A program made the position numbers and the translations under genes. A model generated the notes under the pieces. The model was not told the DNA's origin and searched no databases. It saw nothing but the letters and a program-made list of their open reading frames with translations. DNA of 64,000 bases, taken from Limnanthes douglasii subsp. nivea (Eukaryota; Streptophyta; Magnoliopsida; Brassicales; Limnanthaceae). Shown here piece after piece: positions 11,058-22,459 of this stretch (the first letter of the stretch is position 1; the number at the start of each line of letters is the position of its first letter). The stretch spans positions 195,881,273 to 195,945,272 of the forward strand of contig JAUPFV010000002.1 of assembly GCA_036936605.1 (NCBI GenBank), read 5' to 3'.

Positions 11058-12021
11058 ATGGCAGATACCAAGGAGTTGGTGAAGAAATGTGACCCATGCC
11101 AAAGATATGGTAATGAAATTTATATCCCAGTCGTTCCTATAGAATCGATTTCTAAGCCAGTGTATTTTGCTCGTTGGGGACTGGATTTAGTTGGACCTTC
11201 TACCAATGGCATCCGGAGGGTGCATGACTATTATTGTAGCCATTGATTATTTCTCAAAATGGATAGAAGCATCCCCACTGGCAGGAACTACTTCGAAAGC
11301 TGTTATAAAATTTATCTTATCTAACATTTGTTGCAGATTTGGGGTTCCACAAAAGATAACCACAGATAATGGGCCAAAATTTGATAACAAGGATATGGAG
11401 AATTTATGTGCCTCTCGGGGCATTCAGCATTGCTTTTCTTCTTCTTTCCACCCACAAGAAAATGGTCAAGTTAAAATGGCAAACGGGACCGTCCTGTCCG
11501 GTTTAAAGAAGAATTTAGAAGGGGTTGCAGGAAAGTGGCCAAGCTATTTGCAAGAAGTGTTATGGGCATATCGGACTACTCATGGAGCTGCTACACAAGA
11601 ATCTCATTTTGCCTTGGTATATGGGATGTATGGAATTTCTCCTATAGAGGTAACTCTTCCATCATACAGAGTCCACAATTATTTCGAACAGGCTAATGAA
11701 GTGGCAATCAGAAGTCAGTTAGACTTAATAGAAGATAGAAGAGTTAAGGCTCATCTTAGAACCACCCATTACCAAGGCTTGATGAGGAGCAGATTTGCTT
11801 CCAAAATCAAAAGAAGGAATTTTCGCTCAGGGGATAAAGTATTAAGAAAGATTTTCTTACATACTAAGGAGAAGCAGTTGCGCAAGCTAGCTCCGAACTG
11901 GGAAGGACCTTATGAGGTCTCCGAAAAACTTAATCCTGGGACATATAGGCTTCAAGACAAAGATGGAAGAATTCTAAATCACCCATGGAATATTGAACAC
12001 CTCCGGTTATATCTGGAATGA
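11058..12021 (+). pseudogene. Ty3/gypsy integrase (pol C-terminus), inactivated
   Basis: The zinc-finger end CDPCQRYGN is followed by the RNase-H-like core: first Asp in IIVAIDYFSKWIEA, second Asp in TTDNGPKFDN, then HPQENGQVKMANG. The position normally held by the catalytic Glu of the D,D-35-E triad reads Lys (QVK instead of QVE), so the enzyme would be dead. A one-base insertion near 11200 also splits the frame just after LDLVGP. The C-terminus (LAPNWEGPYEV and PWNIEHLRLYLE) is intact to the TGA at 12021. Everything upstream of the integrase has been deleted. Confidence 0.85.
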
Positions 12022-12560
12022 AATTTGTGTAAATATTTACTTGTTTAAAGTCCATGTAAATATTAGGGGCATACTCTTTCCTACCCTGGTGGCGCGGGGA
12101 GGTTTTAATGAGGTGTCTGGTTTTTTCAATAATATATGATGTCTTCTTAAAATATTCAGAGTGGTTTGATTACAACTCCTTTCAAGTCTTCAATTTACTA
12201 AGGATCTTTGATAGATCGGATTAATTTGGTTAAATGATGACCCTTACACGTGTCATCGGAGATTTTAAACACTCTCATTTTTAATATTTGTAAAATAAAT
12301 ATGGGCTCTTTAAACATTAGCCATTGAAATTGAAAGCAAGTATGAAATAAAACAAAATTTGAGTAAGATAAACCCGTCCGGGTAAAAACCGGGTGATAAT
12401 ATAAGAACATAGAATATACCTTGGTCATCCAAGGACTTTAAGTTTTAAGGAAGGATTAACCGGACTCAGACCGGTTACGAATACAAAAATTCCTTGGCCA
12501 TCCAAGGACTTTAGTGGTTCACAAAACTAAGAAAACAAGTAAGAAAATATAGTTAAAACC
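12022..12560. other. Spacer between integrase and antisense ORF
   Basis: No gene recognised. Two copies of a CCTTGG..CATCCAAGGACTTTA phrase (about 12418 and 12494) form a short internal repeat. Confidence 0.4.
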
Positions 12561-15531
12561 TCATGGCTTATTCCCTTCGGATGTTCCTGCATTATCTTTT
12601 TTCTTGGGGCCTTTGAGCTCAGCACTTGAACTCTCCCCGGTTTTTTCTTTTTTATCAGTAGTGTCATCAATTCCACTAGAGTAGTTCTTTTTATCACCAT
12701 CTACCATCGTATGGAATGGGATGTCTTCATACTCAACATATTGCCACAAGGTACCAAGCGTTCTCTTCGGAAACGTTTGGTGGAAAAGAAAAACCATATC
12801 AGACTTAACTTTGGCATACCTTTTTTCTAGGGAATCTATCACCTCGTTGGTATATGCATCGATGCGGGCCTGAATTTTCTGATCCTGTTCTTTCATCAAG
12901 TCTTCTTTGTCCTTGGTTACCTTGGACACAGCCTCTTCAAGGGAAGTCTTGTCACCGGACAAGGTCTGGATGGCATCATCTTTAGTCTTTACATCTTCCT
13001 TCAAGGTGGAGAGATCTTTCTCCAAACCGGAGCACTTAGTTTGGAGCTTTGTGTTAGCTTTCTCTGAATTGGCCAGCTTGGTTGACAGGTTTTCCTTGTC
13101 ATTCAACTCTTCAAGCTCCTTCTTTAGTGCCTCAATGCTCTGGTTAGCATTGAGGAGGTTAGTTGACAAAGTTTCCTTATCTGTGTTGAGAGTATTGATG
13201 AGGGCATACTGATTTTTCACTTGCCTTTCCAAGTTGAGTACTGGTTGAATATGACCCAAAAGAGAATGGGCCACCACATCGTGTTCCCCGGAGACAGTAT
13301 CGGACTTGTCATTGTAAGTCACCATATTATAAGAGCTTGAAGGACGGTAGGGGCCAGCGAAGTCATCCTTCTCAGAATCATTGAAATAAATACTAATGTC
13401 TTGAAAGGCACTGATGTCTACTCCATCAATCTCCCCTCCGGTGCCTTCTCCGAATTGCAAGTCTGTTGGAATTTTCTCTGCCAAAGTAGGGTCAACAGGA
13501 GCTGGTGGAGGAGGAAGCTCCGAAGGGCGAAGAGTTATTTCTCCCCCTAAGGTGACCTTCTTCTTCTTGGTAACCCTTTCATCTTTAGTGGCTCCCCGTT
13601 TTCGGTCCTTCTTCGGAGGTCTTGGTGGATTTTGCGATTCACTTGCCTTCTTAACGGTTTCATCTTCAACCACTTGGAGCAAGGAGGCATCAATCCCTCC
13701 TTGGTTCTCCCCTCCTTGGTTATCTGGACCAGTCTCTTCTGCAGCAACTCGAACTGCCTCTGCTGCAGCCTTATTTTTCTTGCCCTTTCCTTTCATTTTG
13801 CTAGGGGCTTCGGCTCTGGAGGGCAAGGCCAGTTTGCCATCATTTTATTCTGTTCGCTTAAGAATGACAGCTAGGGGAGGTGGTATGGTCAATTCCTCCC
13901 AGGTGAGATCTCTCTGGCCCGTGGTATTCCATAAGTGGGATCTCACCAAGTTGCCAGAAGTGAAACAGTTGTGGAAAGCGTTCCCCCAACGTTCAGCAAC
14001 CCATGCATTCAGAGTGGCACATGTGGTCTTCCCCTCCTCCAGATAACCGATAAATTCCTTCGGTAATACTAACAAGGGAAAATGGGTGATTCATGAGTGG
14101 AATGTTTGTAAAAATAAGAAAGAGAAAATGAAAAACAAACTGGATACTTACTTGTGCTCTTCCACCTACTAGTAAGCATGCTAAGGTTAACCTTAGCCTT
14201 GATCTTTCTCCCATTCTCCCATGTCCCACTGATGAATAGAAACTGAGTTTTCCAGTTCTTCTCTGATTCCAACAAATCATCCACCACTTTGAAGTTGTCT
14301 CTCATGTTATAGTGGTAGAATGGGATGTGATGATTTTTGCACAGGCTGGCCACAGCGGCGAATTGCTCTATGGGGAGAGGGATGCCGGATAGCCTCGATG
14401 CTATTATGCAGGCAAGGAGGGTATACCAAGCGTTTGGACTTAACTGGCTTGGACAAAGCTTGATCAGGTGAAAATACATGACGATCTCTTGGCTAAGGGG
14501 AATCTGAGCCCCCAGTTGAAAAGCTCGGTATAGATGACAATCTCATTGAGCTTGCAGTCCATCGGAGTCTCCGGTGTGATTGGTATCCTCACTTTCACAA
14601 ATTCTCGGATCCCCCACTTAGTCCAAATCCGGCCCAGCTCAGCGGTGTGAGTATAAACGTAGTTGATGTTTAGCATAGCCAACAGATACTTCACGTTGAC
14701 TTTCTAAAGGCAAGGTCCCACCTTGCCCTCCAAACACTCTGGTAGCTCCGGATGAGCCAATCAAACCTTCACTTTGCCTTTCCCTTTTCTGTCAGAGGCA
14801 GCGTCCTCAGTTTGACTAGAGGCTTCAGTTTTGAATGGGGCCTCTTCGATACTATCTTCTATCACTTCTTCCATCATTGTGGAAGGTTTGTCAGTTGTTG
14901 AGGATGAAAGAGTGTCAGCTTCTGGCTTAATGGTCTGTCCGGATGGTTGAGCACCAGTTTCTTATAGAGGTCTGGTGTCCAGTTGGGGCTCAACTCTTGA
15001 GGATTTGGTGTGAGAAGCCACTTTGGATGCCTCTGATCCGGAGGGCTTATTTAGAGGAGCTCTTATGGAAATCTCTGATCCTGAGGGTTTGTCTTTACTT
15101 GTTGACTTAGAGACCCTCGGTTTGGAGGACTTTGATTGGGAGCCAGTCGTTTGGGCTTTCACCAAGCGTGTTCTTCGGCGTGGATTGGTTTTCTCTGGGG
15201 ACTTTTCGATGTCAGATCACATGGCTATGAACGGGGAGGGTTTCCTAACCCTTAATACTACTTTCTCTTGGGCAGTAGAGGGTTGGGGCTCCTGAATAGA
15301 GGAGCCTGATGGGATTGGTGAAAGGTTTGGCTTGAATAGACGTTCAGGTTTTGGATTTTTGGTAGAAGACGATCCCTAATCAGCTTCTAGAGATGGTTTA
15401 TCAGACTTATCGCTTGGAGAGACTGGAAGACCAGCAGCAATGCGTCTCTCTTGTTCAACTTTCTTCGCCTTCTTTAGTTCAAAAAGATTCAACCAACCGC
15501 CTTTTACAAGAGTGTTTCTAGCTGTGAACAT
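12561..15531 (-). pseudogene. Antisense ORF of Tat-like retrotransposon
   Basis: Long minus-strand gene opposite to pol. It starts at ATG 15531 (MFTARNTLVKGGWLNLFELK), has stops in its Ser/Pro/Lys-rich N-terminal region, then a globular part at 14694-14170 with LNINYVYTHTAELGRIWTKW and LSPNAWYTLLACIIASRL, an intron at 14151-14069 (GTAAGT...TTAG), a LPKEFIGYLEEG stretch, an in-frame TAA near 13847, and finally a 421-residue open frame (13826-12561). That last part has a Lys-rich segment, an acidic and Pro-rich region and a coiled coil rich in L, E and K. It resembles the 'putative gypsy type transposon' antisense proteins of Grande-like elements, whose function is unknown. The plus-strand ORF at 13414-14046 is its shadow. 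Confidence 0.75.
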
Positions 15532-15942
15532 AAAACTATCCAAGAAAGGTTTTGAAAGAAAAGGTGAAAGCTCTGTAAAACAATTTGTAGAGTAATGAAG
15601 ATGGTGAAACAGTAAAAGAAAGTTATTTATATATTAATAAGGAAAAAAGCTACTGATACCTAGGAGAAGACGAAATATTCGAGCAATGATTGAAAAAGGA
15701 TGTAGAGGTTACTTTTCAGGCTTAGTGGGAGCGCCGCTCTAGGGAGAAAACGGTTAGTAGGTCAAATCAATATGCGACACGTGTCCCACGATCCAAAGAA
15801 AATTTCTTAGAATTCTGAGAAGAAATCAATCCGGATAAACCACGAACCAAGCACACGAACGGGCCGGAAAATATTGTTACTGACTAAATGAGTTTTTTAG
15901 TCTTTCCAAAGATTTTTTGACAAAACCTAAAAAAGAGGCTAC

Positions 15943-16278
15943 TGATGAGTCCGGACAAATTCACCACTACTCACTGAGAAATCCGGACATGACAAAAGTA
16001 TTAAATAACTAAACACCTTTTGAGTAAGCTAGGTGCTAATCAGCTTATTAAGTAAATAGGCCCTTAAATTTGACCTCGTTTTATAACTTAACCCAAAAGC
16101 CCATGAGTCCATAATTAAGGGTATAAATACCCAACTACTTTCATTAATGAGGGTAATGAACATTTAATACAACCAGGTAGCTTAAATCTCTCACTACAAA
16201 ACACCCAAACATTTAATACCCTTAAAACTTTCTAAAACACTTGACAAAATTACCCTGAGCTTAAAATAAACCTCACCA
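15943..16278 (+). repeat. 3' LTR of Tat-like element
   Basis: Begins TGATGAGTCCGGAC and ends CCTCACCA, directly followed by the ATAAT target duplication. Close to the 5' LTR apart from one indel of about 40 bp and scattered substitutions. Confidence 0.8.
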
Positions 16279-16283
16279 ATAAT

Positions 16284-19200
16284 AAATACTTTCAACCGGA
16301 CAATACTGACACACATGCCGATTAAGATATCGAACACTCTCATGATAATCGACATAAAAGACTGGTTGAAGAAGATAATTGAAAAAAGACTAATAGACGG
16401 ATGAAAACACCTTGTATGGTTTCTACGTGTCTTATTTGATACATGTCACACATCCTCGATTTATAGGACTTATTGTATTATAAATAAATCACTAAATCTC
16501 CATATTATGGGTGAAAAATGTATATGATACAATACGATTCATATCTATAAATTTTATCTTCAATCATACATACTTTAAGTTCTCTCACCATTGACATTAT
16601 ACCTTGAGGAATCAATCTCTTATCAAACTTGATATCGTATGTGGAAAGTTCTTTCAAGGTACCATACTTCCAAAGAACTGAAACATAAATTCAACCAATA
16701 ATGACAACTCGCTCAAGAATGAAGGAGCTCTATCTAGAAGTCAGAATAGTCTATAATTCCCTAGCAATTGAAATCTATGATCCATAAAAGACCATCCTTT
16801 AACACCAAAACACGAGAGAATGTTGAAGAACCTCACGCTTTAGCAATCTACGTGTTCAAGCTAGAAATAGAAGAATAGAGATAGGAAAAAATAAGATTTA
16901 ATGTTATACATTGTAAAGATAATAAGAAGAAAATACCCAGTTAGCAAGGATAACAGAGATAATGCAAGAACTAATTGATAAAATAATTCTCCAATCAAGG
17001 TCAGTGATGCACACACTAAAAGTGATATCATGCGGGAAAATGCAAAGGTATGTGTTCAAACTGATTAAGAGCAATCTTATACCAATAGTTTTTCCAATAC
17101 AAGACGCGTGAAAGGAAAAAAAATATATGTAAAACTAACCAACAAGAAGGAAGCCTACAAAATTTCTAAAGTGGCATAATACAGCCTGGAAAAATCTTCA
17201 CTCTCTCAAACAATTCCGGAAGGAGAACTCTCGTGTAGTTCAACCCATACCGGACGAAAAAACATGACGGATGATTGATCCTGAACATTATAGAAATTTT
17301 ATAACACCATACTCGAGTTTAATCCTAAAGATACCCTTTTATACAGATTTTTCTTCGTGATATTTTATCAAAATACTTTGACTTGATTAAAAAAATCCCA
17401 TCAGGTTCTATTAACAACTTCAAGGACTTATAAAGCCATTTTATGAGCCATTTCATTGGCGATAAATCTATTAAAAGTAAAAGACTGTATCATGACTATG
17501 TACTAGAAAAATGATGCGACGCAATTTGACTTATATACAACAGCTTATGTAACAACTGAATAGTCTCAATAGATGCAAGGAAACATAAAAATCGAAATAT
17601 TGTATAGAGGTCTCTCATACAACAATATACTTCTTGAATATTTAACCTAATTCGAATCAAGCCATAGAGGAAATTGTTGTGTATTACAAAAGTTTAAGAG
17701 CTTTAAATAGGGTGTCGTATCGCAAAAAATAATCAGTTTACATTTGGATACGTTTTATAAAAGACGAAATGATAGATGTAGATCTTCAAAGTTGATATAA
17801 ATACAGTTTGATATAACTCACGTGGTTTACTTTGAAAACTGTGCTAGAATATATAATTCACTAACAATAAGTATCAATATCATTTATGACAAAACAAAAA
17901 GTAAGCGCGTGTACAGAAGACCAAAAGGATAAATACTAACAACAACGAGTGATCTAAAAGATTTTGATGTACTTATAAATGAGGACGAATACTAGCATTT
18001 TAAATATGAGATACAATATTTTATTATAGTATAGAACTCGTAAAATTTGTCGAGGATAAGAGAAAAAAGCGGAAAAACAAATATGAGGATAGCACTTCCA
18101 AAAATAAAAATAAATAAGCAGACAATATGCACTATCTCGGGAGGAAATTCTTCAGTTGAGAAATCACAATCATCCATAAAGAGATATCATAAAGGACTTG
18201 GGGTGCACATAGTAGACGAGACATCCCTCGAGTTAAACTGAGCCTCAATTATAATGACTAATTACGAAGGGTAGCAAGTCATATGAAGAGTCCTTAATTT
18301 TTCATTTTTTATATTGATGATATTCATATTAAGAGGGTACTGTTCGACACAAGGATCTCGACTTAAATTATTTATAGAAATGGATATGAACAAATATTTA
18401 GGATCAAGTTGTACAAGATATTAAAACAAAACTTAGTAGGAACCACATGCCGGTCAACCAACTGTTTAGAAGCAATTGAACTACGTGTCAAAGTAGGAAG
18501 CATGCAAACCACGAAGGAAATTAGAACCTTATATACCATGATAGATGCCTCAAGTTTTTATAATGTCATACTTAGTTGATCGTGGCTTTAGAAAATAGAA
18601 TCTATCAAGTCTCCTTTCTACCAATTTGTTTAGTACATCATTAAAGATTGAGTGGTGGTCGTTTAGAGCAGTTAGAGGTTAATAGAGCTTGTTGGGGATA
18701 AATCTAAGGTGCAACATGATACCCCCTACGAACTTTAAATAATGGATATTATGGTCTTATAGAGACATCTTGTCTCAGGGAATCACTTTATTACTTTTGA
18801 TTTGAATCTAAACTGAGGGAAGTCATTAAAAATAGAAACTTCGCTAGACGAAGAATTCAATAATTAGTTGTGTTTTATTAAAAAATAATTTTTATGTTTT
18901 TTCATGACATATTTTTTATTTTACCAGATTTAACGAGTCCATTATATGCTATCACATTGCGATCGACAAGACTTTGACCGGTATGGTAAAAATGAAGAAT
19001 ATTTTCACTAGAGAAAATCGTGATCATTCTCAAATAGGTGGAAGCACTACTGAAGGCGTGGCATGAAAATAAGTTAAACTACCCAACTTTGATTGAAATT
19101 GTGTACTTGTTAAAAACGGATAGTGGAGGATGTGTGGTGATTTAATAAATCTAAATTGCATATGCTCAAATAACTCATTCCTACTCCGGGGAGTTGATGA

Positions 19201-20353
19201 ATTGGTTGATACGAAGGTTTGGTATGAATTATTTTGGTTCACGGATGCTTAATCCTGATCCAATCAAATCAAGATAAAGCCGGATGATTAGCAGAATATT
19301 GCATTCATGAACGAGCGAGGTTTGTACTTTTATATGGTAACCTCATTCGACTTACAAAAATATTAAGCTTACGCATCATAGGATTGTCAATTATGTCTTT
19401 TCATGAACCTTAAAAACATGGAAATATATAACAATGATACAATTTTTAAAAGCAATCAATACAACCTTTATATCTCATATTAATCAAATAGCTTTGTTTA
19501 TATATGAAAATATAACCTAAAACTAAGCCCTTCAAAGTGTTCCTTATGGGTACGGTCGTAGGGCCATAAATGCACCACGATATTCAATAAACTCTATCAA
19601 TACATAACTAACATCAATATAATATCTTAACTAAGGAGAGTAAATCTTTCTTTTGATACTTGTTTGCTCCTGACTTTGTAGTGAGTGATATATTTACTCG
19701 AAAATAAAAAAGTCCAAATATCAGTGTAACACGTAAGAAAAAGTTTGATAAACGTTGAAATAAAATACCTCAATTTTAAAAAATTGGTCCTTGATTTAGT
19801 TATTATATCTCGGAAGATATATCCCTATTTACAAGTTCACATCAGTGTGGTATGCACCTTCTTTCCGCTATAAAGCATTCTCAAAGAACTCGACGTGTAT
19901 GAAAGAATAACATGATGGCCTATTAAGTTAAAAGAATATCAAGTTCAATACAAACCACATACAATGATTAAAAGGCAAGCAATTACTGAGCTCACTAGTG
20001 AATTCCAAGACAAAAGGCCTAGAGCATACTTAACTGACAAACAAGATAGGTAACATGGAACCATAATGGATAGTCATAGGCATCGATCTAATTACCTCAT
20101 AAGGGAAGAATATGCGATAAGAAAATTGGTTTGCAATCCATTCAATGAACAATAAAGGGGAATAACATACAACACTTACGAGAATGTTCAATGTTTTTAG
20201 AAATAGATGTTCAACTTCATACTCAAGAATAAGTGGTTGCAAATATTCATAAAAAACAAACTCAACATCTTCAAAAAATCGTGCAAGCTAAGATTAGCGT
20301 GATGGACATTTAAATAATGTTAGAATAAGAAGATTCAATATTCAATCATATAT
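16284..20353. other. Decayed repeat DNA without intact genes
   Basis: AT-rich DNA with only short frames. Scattered phrases look like old Ty3/gypsy coding sequence (see 18538-18633), so most of it is probably an ancient LTR element. No LTR pair could be recognised. Confidence 0.5.
18538..18633 (+). pseudogene. Gypsy protease/pol junction relic
   Basis: Plus-strand translation gives MIDASSFYNVILS, stop, SWL, stop, KIESIKSPFYQFV. This fits the conserved gypsy block S.YN.ILGRPWL.K..A..S..H that follows the protease, with Arg and Gln/His codons changed to stops. Short and degraded, so only moderately supported. Confidence 0.45.
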
Positions 20354-20361
20354 TAATATCA

Positions 20362-22451
20362 AGGTTTAAATCGCTGCTTCGTCCCTCGACTATCACGTTT
20401 TGTGTCATTTAATCCCTCGACAAAAAAATCACGGTTGAGGGTCCCTTGTCTATCAAAAATCTATAAATTCAGTCCCCGCGCGTGATTTTTGCTGTAATGC
20501 TGCCACGTGTCACTATAGTTAAATGGTTTGCGTTGTACAGATAGTCCTTCGACTTTTAATTCCATTTTTACCCTTCGAATTTAATATTTTTTAAATATAT
20601 ATTTTTATTTTTAATTTTTAATTTTTCTCAAAACAGAGTATAATTTGCTATACTTGTTTTTTTTTTCGACACACCTATCCGGGCAAGTGATGATGCTACA
20701 TAATTCCTAGGCAGAGAATTCGACCTAATAGAAGAATCAAGAATTCCTGAATAACGGGTCGAGGAATCAGGTATCTTAATCTTTACCTGTGGGCCAATTA
20801 TTATGTTCTTTCTAGGTGAAAGAATATCAATCTCACTTGATTAAGTTTCGTCGACAAGTGAATCTACAATGCAAAGACCAACCTTAGAGCTCACATGGTT
20901 ACGTCGATAAGAGAAACCTTTGAAATCCAAAGGAGAGGTTGGACTTCGAACCAAATCGGATTCTGATGAACTTTTCGACCCAAACTCTACAAAGAAACCA
21001 GGAATGCTAAAGAGCGAACCACTTAATCGTCTAAAACCCAACGCATCAAACTTATTACTCCCCTCTTGACCAGATTCAGCCATCAATTTATCGTCCAAAG
21101 ACTTTCGAAAACGATTTCATTTTCTCTGTTGTCATTCTGTAAGAGTTCTTAGTCCTTTAACAAGAAGATTAAACAGTCTTTAGGAAATGAACAAAAGATT
21201 AATCTATAACCATGAACAGTATGTGATATATAATACATAAAAAAACAATGTTCATGCTTACTATAATTTTAGCATATGAAAAATCGAATAAGTACAAAAA
21301 AAATCAAATAAGATATGAAAATGGACCACACTACAATTGCTGAAATAATTGCTAAATTCTTAAATATCTTTCTTCTCTAAACAACAACCCCACATTAGAA
21401 ATGAAAATTTGGAAGCTTTGAAGCAACAACAGAATAAACTACTCCATCAATCTAAAAAAAGATAAACAATATCAAGATATAGACTGTTTCTTCTTCAATT
21501 CAAGATCATACAAAGCCAAAATAAATTTAAGAACACCTAATAAAATTCCAAAAAATCTCAAAATTTCATACCAATTAGAGATCAACCTTATCTTTGGAGT
21601 AATCAATACTAATTCTTCAAAAAAAATAAAAACTTTACCAAATCAAGACTCTGAAGTTAATGAAAAAAATGAAAACTTACCTAAAAAAACTTACGCTTAA
21701 ACCCAATTAGTCTAAACAGCAAGCAGTAAGATTGTATAAAAATTATAAAGCAGGTACCTTTATCTATATGTGAATGGAAGACACTATTGCCACAATCGAA
21801 CTGTACATCAATAACAGAAAAGAACCCAAATCAAGACATGATTTTTAGAAATGTAAAAGATAGAACCTTGAGGAAATATAATATAAACACAAATTAGAAC
21901 TAAGATAAAGAAAACACTGACCTGGGTTTTTGTTAACAGATGAGATAAACCAGATGAAACCCAGAATGTAGGGGGCGAAAGAGATGGATAAAGATTAGCA
22001 CAATGATTCAAACCTTCTTATTTATTTAATATTTTATTTATTTAGTTTTATGTTTTGCCATTTTCGTTTCTCTTTGATTGCATCAAAATCAGAGAAACAG
22101 TGTTTGTGAAGAACAGAGTATAGAACTTCTGGGCAACTGTGTCAAAAAAAACAGAGTATAGCAAATTTTGCTATACTCTGTTTTGAGAAAAACTAAAAAC
22201 TAAAAATAAAAATATATATTTAAAAATATTAAATTCGAAGGGTAAAAATGGAATTAAAAGTCGAAGGACTATCTGTCAAACGCAAACCATTTAACTATAG
22301 TGACACGTGGCAGCATTACAGCAAAAACCACGCGTGAGGAGTGAATTTATAGATTTTTGATAGACGAGGGATCCTCAACCGTGATTTTTTTGTCGAGGGA
22401 CTAAATGACACAAAACGTGATAGTCGAGGGACGAAGCAGCGATTTAAGCCT
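20362..22451. mobile_element. Long-TIR transposon carrying a captured FLZ gene fragment
   Basis: Terminal inverted repeats of about 300 bp (20362-20660 and about 22150-22451) share AGGTTTAAATCGCTGCTTCG, GTCCCTCGACTATCACG and a GTGACACGTGGCAGC block. Exact 8-bp flanks TAATATCA are found at 20354-20361 and 22452-22459. The interior has no transposase but holds part of a host-type gene, so it is a non-autonomous Pack-type element. The 8-bp TSD suggests hAT while the long TIR suggests MULE; superfamily left open. Confidence 0.8.
20841..21098 (-). pseudogene. Captured FLZ (DUF581) protein 5' fragment
   Basis: An 85-codon minus-strand frame from ATG at 21098 contains LFSIPGFFVEFGSKSS, SDLVRSPTSPLDFKGFSY and SSKVGLCIVDSLVDE. 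These are the conserved N-terminal blocks of plant FCS-like zinc finger proteins, SnRK1-interacting scaffolds. The zinc finger itself (second exon in host genes) is absent. The AT-rich DNA from 21099 to 22140 is likely captured 5'UTR and intron sequence. Frame is open but without the zinc finger it is probably a non-functional capture. Confidence 0.65.
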
Positions 22452-22459
22452 TAATATCA

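Larger units (their letters stand above)
10437..16278 (+). mobile_element. Ty3/gypsy (Tat-like) LTR retrotransposon, deleted
   Basis: Two LTRs (10437-10814 and 15943-16278) bound a 5.8-kb element with 5-bp target duplications ATAAT at 10432-10436 and 16279-16283. A PBS-like TTGGCGACCACAATGGGA follows the left LTR at 10817 and a purine tract precedes the right LTR at about 15929-15940. Gag, protease and reverse transcriptase are missing; the plus strand keeps only the integrase end, and the minus strand holds a long antisense ORF. That combination is known from Tat-lineage gypsy elements such as Grande and RIRE2. Confidence 0.85.

Noticed and set aside
13414..14046. 210-codon plus-strand ORF
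   Set aside because: Shadow of the minus-strand antisense ORF of the Tat-like element; composition is that of a mirrored Lys/Pro-rich coding strand.
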